Source: Owenia fusiformis (lineage: Eukaryota; Annelida; Polychaeta; Sabellida; Oweniidae). From it: a DNA stretch of 64,000 bases. Location: assembly GCA_903813345.2 (NCBI GenBank), contig CAIIXF020000005.1:32989375-33053374 (forward strand). The letters are read 5' to 3'. Both the position numbers and the translations under genes were made by a program. The notes under the pieces are model-generated. The model did no database searches. It was not told the DNA's origin and saw only the letters and a list, made by a program, of their open reading frames with translations. Within the stretch, counting starts at the first letter, position 1. Every line of letters begins with the position of its first letter. Shown here piece by piece: positions 56,028 through 64,000 of this stretch.

Positions 56028-57120
56028 TAAGGGTTATGTACATTTGTGTACTGTTTGGAAACTTATTGCACAAATCTAAAGCAAAAATACCAATATAAGA
56101 AAAAATCAGAAAATGAAAGCATTTTTATCAAAATAAATGGATTGCCCCTTAATCAGTTAATTGTATTCTGCTATTAAAGAATGCTTCATTTACACCACCA
56201 TGGGAGCCCACCACTTAATGATACCAGCATAGCAATTTCATCTTCTTGGTTGAGAGATTACATTAGATATGTATTATTGCATGCAGACTGTACTTCATTT
56301 AGATTGAGAAAATAATTGCAGTCAGCTAGTTTATAAAAATAAATTGCGTGCTTGCTGGTTTAATACAGACTCATCTTCATAAACAAAAAAAATGTAACAT
56401 AGGTCTTTCACCAATAACCAAGACCTCCTTGTGGCATTTCAGTTGTACAGGATATTGCTTTTATCATTCTATAGATATTCTTTGCAGATTATGCATTTGA
56501 AGAGAAAAATTGTCCAATATTATTTTAGAAGGAATGGAGCAAAAATATTTGCCATATGTGACAATTTTACCTAATGGATGATTCTTATTTGGTCATATCT
56601 TAAAATGTGCTTTGAGCAGCATCAGTAAAACAATTGCCTTGATATGGTGTCTCAAACAATTATGTGATTGCAGATGTTTTGATGTCTCAATTGGTATATT
56701 GTGATTGAGTTGAATGTTATATTATAAATTCATTACTGCCAGTTTCAATAACAGATTAAGACCTGTTATTACAGATGAATTGTGCAATTAGGTAGGTTAA
56801 GATTCCCAAGGTGAAGTATTGCTCCTATCCAGTCTGGTATTATTGGACTTTATGCAACAGTTTTCTGTTTGTAACATCCTGCCATCACAAGACAGATGAT
56901 AGTAATGTAAAATGGCAATTTTATGAATCGAACCAGAAATGAAAAAATACAACGAATTGAAGAGATTCTGGAAAAATGGAAAAAACAAGGAGATTACCAG
57001 CAAACAATATAGTAACAGATCTAAATTGAAACATATGTCCAATTTTCAGTTCATTGTTTCTCCAGTATGTAATGATGATGGTCTGAGTGAGAACACCTGC
57101 AGGCTCTTTGGGTTAACTGG
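56028..57120. other. AT-rich stretch with one small open frame
   Basis: I see no firm gene. An ATG at 56923 opens a 29-codon frame to TAG at 57010-57012 with a strongly helical, charged product (NEKIQRIEEILEKWKKQGDY). It has no splice signals that I can support and may be a transposon protein scrap. Confidence 0.3.
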
Positions 57121-57210
57121 TTGTAAGGGTTTGCGTTTCATTGCAAGGGTTTGTGTTTTAGTGTAAGAGTGTGTTTTAGTGTAGGAGTGTGTTTTAGTGT
57201 AAGAGTTTAT
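57121..57210 (+). repeat. minisatellite, 18-20 bp GTGTAAGAGTGTGTTTTA unit
   Basis: About four units of GTGTA(A/G)GAGTGTGTTTTA and GGGTTTGYGTTT variants lie in a row. The three best units (57160-57205) differ by one base. Confidence 0.75.
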
Positions 57211-60200
57211 GTAATTTGTTCTATAAAAGTGTGTTGCAAATTCTCTATGAATGTCTCGAAACCTACATCTCCCTGTTTTTCTAATTGCTTTTCCCTGACA
57301 TGATGAACTATCACAATGTAATTATAAACTTATTACCCACATTTGAATGGTATTGTTACAAATAATATTATGTAAAATATCATGTTCCCATCTGCTGACC
57401 AACGGACGTCATAGAATATTATGGATAATCGAAAGATCTGATTTATAGTCATTTTTGTTCATTATTTATTAATTCTATGTTGTTTATGACTAGATATTGG
57501 ATTATATGCATGCAATATGGCAGGTATAACACTCTTATCTATCCTTACTAAAAAAATATTAATGAGAATCTTTGAAATTCTAAATGTTATTCTGTTGCTT
57601 TAACATTCAAGGTTCAAGATTGTCTCTCATATCTGGGATTTAATAAATCATATTAAGATTCTTGTTGTTGCCAGAAGAATTTGAGAATTGTACATTAATG
57701 ATGAAGAAATAAATAATTGATAACTTTTATCATTTGGTTAATGACAGTGTGGCCCCTATCCAAGATATATCTCATAAATACAATAGGAACATTAGGTATT
57801 CAGGATAGTGAAAAAACAATTGTTGATGAAGCCTACTGATTAGAAAGCAAAAGAACATAAATTAATCCTTATATTAAACATATCAGCCAAAAAAGCAAGT
57901 CACAAAAATATTCCACGATACCACAAAACTCACCCTACCAAAGATAAAACATTTTAAATATTGATAAATTGGACATTGGACAGCTCCTAATAAAGGATTA
58001 ACAAATGACCCTTAACATTTCTGAATGTGATATTAACGTAACATCTTCACAGATCTTGATTAGATAGTTGGTCAGTGGCATTGATCATGAATAATAGGCA
58101 AATATGCACACAGATGTGTCTTTTGGTTAAGCTGATGGTTCCAAATTGAATTCTCGTTCATGATGATAATATAGACACACAACCAATGTCTTGAAACATT
58201 AGATTCAAAATTGGTTATATATCAAATATCTTTACTATAATTGAAATTATTGACAATTTAAGTCAATAATCTTTGCTTCTGACAGTTGGAATTGGTGATC
58301 TAGGCACAACATTGATTTATCCAGGTCATCTGCTCGAACTTATTAACTTTTCAATTACTTAATCTTGGTTAGCAATATGCCTTTATAAAGAGACAAAAAT
58401 CAGAACATCTGTACATTGGTTTTCATATTCAAAATCATGAAATTTCATTTCTTAAATAACAGTGATAAAAGAGAAAAACAAACATACATATTCCATGCAA
58501 GACATTAAATAATCAGTTTTCTAAGAAATAGATAGCAACTTCTATTCAGTAAGCATATGATAGGTTAGACCTTCTTTTACTAGAGGTCACTACTGTAGCC
58601 GTTCAAATCACAAGAAATAGTTTGTGGCCTACTGAGAGCCCAAAGCAGCATATTGCAGGAAGTAGACCAGATTAATTCAGATACAGGTGGTAAATCAATG
58701 GAAACATTTATGCAATGTTATATCATGGGTGAAATAAATCCACAAATTCCCCAGAGAAAATCTGAAAAGTAGATGACCAATAATGTCTTACTCATTAGAG
58801 ACATTTCACAGTTATTAGTGTTCCACATATTCCAAACTGTTACACAATAACAATTTTATACCAGGTGAAAAGCATTATCAACATATTGGACCTCTTAAAA
58901 AGTAAATCAACTTAACATTTTCTGTACTATCCTGTACCATACCATTCCATACTACACTATAATATACCATACTATACTATACTAAAAAATCACCACCAGT
59001 TGTACAAGACATTCTAGGCATACAAAGCAGGTGTTCAAAATTACCCCCATGGCATACCTTTAAAAAACAATGTAAACACTAGTTATATGATATTAGACAT
59101 TATGTCTGTTTTATGAAGATGTTAACATTCTATAGTCATACAGGAATTGACTAAACTAAGAGGAAATACGTATTTTAGTATTAACAGTACAAATTTATCA
59201 TGGAATAGAAATTCCACCTCCAAGACCTTTTAGTTATTGGTTGAACCTATTAGTTAGCTAGCAAAGGTGATATTTATTTCAACTTCTTGTTTCTTTCTTG
59301 ATTAATGAAAGCTTGTGTTGGGCGTGCTTAAGTGTAGGTTACTCTGACATTGCAACTTGGCATAATGTGTAGATGGAATATTGATTTACCTTAGAGTTCA
59401 TTATTTAAAGTATATAACATTTCACATTGGTTATTTTATATGGTATAAAAAATGTTATGTTTTTTGTGGCTTTGTCTGTTACACTCTACTGGTTCATAAT
59501 TAACTGGGATTTCCAAACATTGCATCTGTAATGTAATGTCAGTGAAATAACCATAACCAGTATATTAACAAATTATTGATACTTCATTTCATACAATACT
59601 GAAACATCTCATTTGAAACACTCCTTATGGAATGGTAGATAGTAGGCCTCTGAAATATCCCTCGACCTTATTAGTTGTATGATAGATGGCAAACATGCAA
59701 TTCAGAAATAGATTGGAGTTGTATATCTTTGAACTTTGGATAATTAATAGATGGCAGTACACTTATCTCTCGTCTTAACAGAAAATGTAGGTTACCGAAA
59801 TAATAATACAACATTGACTTGTTTTCATATATTTAAACACTTTATCATACTTATAAGAGCTAATCGATTGCAAAATAAGACAAATACAAAACAAAACAAA
59901 TATCCTAACAAACAAGTTATATCACAACTGTTTTCATTGTTTTACTTACTTATACCAGAAATTCTTCTTTATTGAAAGAGACAGATAGTACCTCATCCTT
60001 GGTGACTTTAATTATTGATGAAGCTAAGATAAATCATTTGTTGTTGAGCCTCTGCAGCAAATTCTCTATTGGCGTCAATGTTTATGGGGCTCCAAATTTC
60101 TGTTAAGCTTATTATTAGGAGGATATTAGAGTGAATAGGCCTCAAAATTAGTCAATTATTAGATATTAAAACTTTTTAATACAAAATGAACTTTCTGTTT

Positions 60201-61619
60201 TGTATTTGTTTGAAAATGAAAATGTATCACCAAGCAAGCTAATGTTAAACTTCTTACAAAATTTCAAAAAATATTTATGTTTAATGACAAATGATATTTT
60301 TTTATATTTATTACATAGGAATTAACACAAATGTAAACTAAAGTTCATCTGTTTAAGTGTTTTTGAAAGACCTTATTTATAGAAAAATATGATAATGTAA
60401 ATATATGGTTATAAATGGATATTTTGAAAAAAAAAGTTTTTTCTGCTCTTTTATAGGTCACCAAATTGCCTTGTGATTGGAACAAAGGAACCGTTTCTTC
60501 AATTTAGCTACCAAATTGTTAATTAACTTTACAGAGCCCCACCACTTTTCAGTAATAAATAATGCTTAAAGTATACCCAAATGCATTTCTAATAATCAAC
60601 AATGGCTTTACTAACCATAGCTCAAGCAATATATATACCCCTTGTGGTTTTCTGTCTTTGTAATTTGATTATGGAGACCATTAAATAATGCATAAGATAG
60701 ATGAAGACACTCTCTACATTTTCTGATATTGCCAAGTGGGTTCTCTACCAAACAATCTAGCGTTCATCCATAATAGTTTATACAGAAGGTTATTTTACTT
60801 TTTACTAGTTCTTTGATATGTAGAGTAATCATACTCTTTAACTCATTCTTCAATTCTTGCTCATTGTTTCTGACTTTAATATTTTGCAATATATAATTTT
60901 TACTTCATAGTGTTACAATCAGACCATATCGTGAATATTACTGATATCTATATTGACAGATCCAGTGGCATATAGACCAACCAAATTCCTTGGCTAATAT
61001 TTACTACAGGCACTAGATATATTGAAAGAATATTTCATAGCACTAGGAGTACAGTATTTGGTGATATACTCATTAAATTTTGACTTTTTAGGCCAGAAGT
61101 TTAAGTTGCTTAATTAATATAATAATGGATATGACAATAGAAATAAAATTTCTTATTATAATCTACCTACATGGTGCAGAGGTACAAATGTTGGTCTAAT
61201 TTGATCTGTGTGAAAAGATTGTATGATTCTTTTACTCTTAAACTAAACATGGTCTAAAAAAATTTCTTTAATTTGGCAATTTTGTATTTTTGGGCCTATT
61301 GCTGTCTATTTAATTTGGCTTTTTCTAGTGTCCCCGACATTCTCCTGTCAAACAAAAATCAAAATACTCATTGTCCGTGTTATTGATGAACAATTTCTTC
61401 AATATTTCTTGTTTGTATAAATTTATTCAATATTTCTTGTTGTTTCTATCAATTTAAACGGCCCGGCAATTTTGGTATCTTTTTTTATAACTTGAAATTC
61501 ACCAAATGCAAAATATGCCATATTCCTGGGCAATTTGGCTCCTATTAAAATTGGCAATTTATTTAATTTGCCCGGCCAACTTAAAACACTCGCCAAATTA
61601 AAGACAAATACAGTAATAA
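57211..61619. other. AT-rich stretch, one microsatellite
   Basis: I see no gene. 58924-58985 is a degenerate (ACTAT/ACCAT)n pentanucleotide tract. TTCAATATTTCTTGTT is repeated at 61397 and 61426. A frame at 59751 (+) has chance-like composition. Confidence 0.4.
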
Positions 61620-61983
61620 GAAACATATTACACTTTCTTTTGACAATTTGGCTAGTTAGTGGCCATTTTAAAAAATGGGCACCATTTTTATTTGTGCTAA
61701 TTTACATTGTTGGCTATAAATGGAAAAGCAGGGGAGCAGTAAGAAATTTTATATGTGAAAACTTAAAAGAATATTACACTATTTAATGACAATTTAGCTA
61801 ATAGGCAGCCATTTTTATGTGTTATTTTATGTTTTGCCATAACTGGAAAATGGTTGAGTGATTTTGTTGATTATGTAAATACTTAGAAGCGTATGACAAT
61901 TTTGCTAATAGTAGTCCAGTTTCAAAAATGGCAGCCATGGCTGTTCACTGGGATTTGCTACGTTTGGTGTTGCAGTTATCTAG
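61620..61983 (+). mobile_element. Helitron/HINE-like element, copy H3 (5'-truncated)
   Basis: About two and a half diverged repeat units with GACAATTTGGCTAGTTAG, GGCCATTTTAAAAAATGG and AATGGCAGCCAT blocks precede the family 3' end: TTCACTGGGAT, hairpin GCTACG TTTGG TGTTGC, six bases, CTAG (61980-61983) and TT. The 5' hairpin and (CCGT)n tract are not found. Some repeats from 61460 on (GGCAATTTGG, GCCCGGC) may also belong to it. The frame 61535-61786 is repeat-derived. Confidence 0.6.
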
Positions 61984-63419
61984 TTGGAAATTGATCGGTT
62001 ATTAAGTATGATCAGTATTAAATCATATACACATTCATTTTGTCATATTGTATCAAGATATGCAGTATTACCACATAAGGCTCATCAGCTATGGAGAAAA
62101 AGAATGTCCTCCAGAAAACTGTATAGCCTTAACAGCTACTAACATAAACATGATTTGGAGTTTTTTTCTTTAATGCTAATGAGGTAACAGTGGATGAACA
62201 GGGGTCTGTGGTCCTTAATTGATATGTAGGGTTGAGGCTCATTTAAAGATGATAAATGATGCAATCAAAGCTCATAGCTTATCGCATAACAGCATGTAAC
62301 AAAATTAATGTTGACACTTTTCAGAACTCTGTTATTGTTACAAATTAGTGGAAACCCTTGCCGAAAGAAAAGAATGATTAACACAATCTTGTGTAATCTT
62401 CATGTCTATTTATCCTTATGCTTTTATTGATTATAAGAGAAATGAATTGATATTTCTGGTCATCTAAACATTATAGTTATCGAAGATTTAAGATGCAAAA
62501 ATGTCCAAATTCATAAGAGGCAGGGCTTTCATTAGCAACAGGCAACATGTTATTTTCACTGGTTGTTTTCAAAAAATCACCTGTTGTTTTTAGGGTATTT
62601 TCAACTATTCCATGTTAAATTTATGATTTCCATTAATTCTGCCTGTTGTTTTCATTTATTTAGCCTGTTGTGAGAAATTCTAGTGCAATCCCTGAGAGGG
62701 CATCTGGTTTTTCAAAGAATATTGTAAAGAATATTGTTAATAATGATGATTTTAATTTGGTTTAAAATGTTGTTCTTTTGAAATTTCCAATTGTGTAACT
62801 TCAATACATGAGAAACATTTAGTTAAAGCACCTCTTGAGTATCTTCTGCAGCTGTACATGTGGAAGATGCTGACAAAAAGTCAATAAACCTTAGTGAACA
62901 TTCATATTTTCATGATGTATTATTGTTCATACATGTATTGTAATTAATTGATCCTATTTTCCAAACTAAGACTAATGACACATGTACATGTATGACTGCA
63001 CACACATATTCAGTTGACGACAAAGTATACCTGTCTCTTCTTTTAATATATGCATTACTTTCTTACATGCAAGTCTTAATCAATACTTGGATGCTAATGT
63101 TAGAATCAGTGGATCACTTATTAGATAACAAAATATCCCAAGGCATCATATAATAAAATTGATAATTTTAAAATGCTCATCGATCCAGTATTACCCATAT
63201 CGATCCTGGAATAAATTTAAGTATTTTTTACTTAGTAGATGAGTAGAGTCTGTGTGTAAGTGAAACATTTGATTGCTACCTCTTTGGATATACTTCATAT
63301 AAATTCATGGAGCTTCCATCTTGTTGATTCACAACTTCATGAACAAGCAGCTTAATTGCAGGTCAATGAGTAGCACACATATTTAATTCTATTGAATTAA
63401 CTCGATCTCTTTATTTTAA
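61984..63419. other. AT-rich stretch with a CCTGTTGTTTT repeat
   Basis: I see no gene. Around 62553-62670 the string CTGTTGTTTT or GGTTGTTTTC occurs four times and CCTGTTG five times in about 120 bases, probably an old transposon fragment. Confidence 0.35.
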
Positions 63420-63447
63420 ATGGAAATTGCTAACTTATTTGCATTGG
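63420..63447 (+). CDS. weak candidate alternative first exon (phase 1)
   Basis: An ATG (G at +4 but T at -3) opens nine codons plus one base (G), ending at TTGG|GTAAGAT: MEIANLFAL. The phase fits the series, but the frame is so short that chance is quite possible. It is listed because it would be the most 3' member in the window. Confidence 0.2.
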
Positions 63448-64000
63448 GTAAGATACATCAGACTGAACAAGTACAATTCATTTAACATTTATCCAGACAA
63501 AGAATGGGACTTCTGTTTATACTTGATGGATAATTCCATTGTGTCTGTTTTATCTGATTGATAATATAGCTTATACCCCACTAAAAATCACAAGGAATAT
63601 GAAGAGGGGCATTTTAGAAATCTAAGATTCTATTCCATAAAAATAAATTGAATGGAATTGAAATCAACACCCGAAAATAACTGATTCCAGTCAAAATTTC
63701 TCACTAAAATATTTATACTTTCATTTCCGATTATGTGACATAATATATAGAAACAAAACCTAAAAATGAGAAATCTAACATAATAAGCCATTCTGGATGT
63801 TGCTATGGTCTAATATTGTACAAGACAATTGTGGAATTTGACAGAGATCATGTTTCATACCGAAGGTACATTGCTTAATTAGAATCTGTGGCAGGCATCA
63901 CTGGATTATCGACTAGCTCCATTGATAAGTGAGATAAGCTTGTATTGGATGATTTTAATTTGTTGCCTCTGTACTGTAAATTAACATAAGTCCATTCTTT
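63448..64000. other. AT-rich stretch to the right edge
   Basis: I see no exon or repeat. The common acceptor exon expected for the first-exon series is not visible here. Confidence 0.4.

Noticed and set aside
63239-63257. ATG frame ending at GTGTAAGTG
   Set aside because: It leaves in phase 2 and is only five codons long.

Overview
The window looks like a gene-poor, AT-rich (by eye about two thirds A+T) piece of an animal nuclear genome. I see no operons, no rRNA and no long open reading frames. I do see GT-AG type splice sites, many short-inverted-repeat transposons with TA or TTAA target duplications, a tRNA-derived SINE head, and rolling-circle-type elements built from (CCGT)n microsatellites plus arrays of about 145 bp repeats. 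That last architecture is best known from marine invertebrates (bivalve 'pearl'/HINE elements and relatives). I therefore infer a marine invertebrate, probably lophotrochozoan or ambulacrarian. The sequence does not settle the phylum.

Genes. No complete gene is visible. The best coding signal is a series of very short plus-strand exons. Each runs from an ATG straight to a consensus 5' splice site, and each stops one base into a codon (phase 1): 6109-6232, 15687-15735, 18254-18320, 31379-31412, 36088-36145, 44907-44949, 52896-52953 and 63420-63447. The exons at 18254 and 52896, 34 kb apart, encode clearly homologous peptides and differ at several third codon positions by silent changes. I read the window as the 5' region of one large plus-strand gene with many alternative first exons, all spliced to a common exon beyond base 64000. 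Independent candidates are a last-exon-like open frame at 3741-4022 (+), a small open frame at 28242-28499 (-), an open frame at 1626-1910 (-), and a decayed coding stretch at 14270-15640 (-).

Mobile DNA. Three rolling-circle-like elements lie at about 10446-11752, 34159-35300 and 61620-61983, with a 5' fragment at 8971-9152. Their 3' ends share a hairpin whose stem is kept while its sequence changes, followed by CTRG and TT. Two further families (10010-10410 and 49432-50329) have the same kind of 5' hairpin with a CGAAG apex. Cut-and-paste elements include a dead mariner (36649-37696), a 633 bp element with near-perfect 40 bp inverted repeats (47585-48217), a 1.1 kb element with 125 bp inverted repeats (22469-23566), a 388 bp foldback element nested in the GAGGTCTC family (49799-50186), a TTAA-flanked 384 bp element (25637-26020), a partly duplicated element at 55280-56027, and nested inverted repeats at 45651-46935. 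A family with 12-13 bp inverted repeats is present four to five times (6970, 27131, 38532, 40431, 48265), and a second unnamed family four times (7836, 40041, 41725, 43491).

The rest is AT-rich intronic or intergenic sequence with short tandem duplications. All calls are by eye. No alignment or database search was run.
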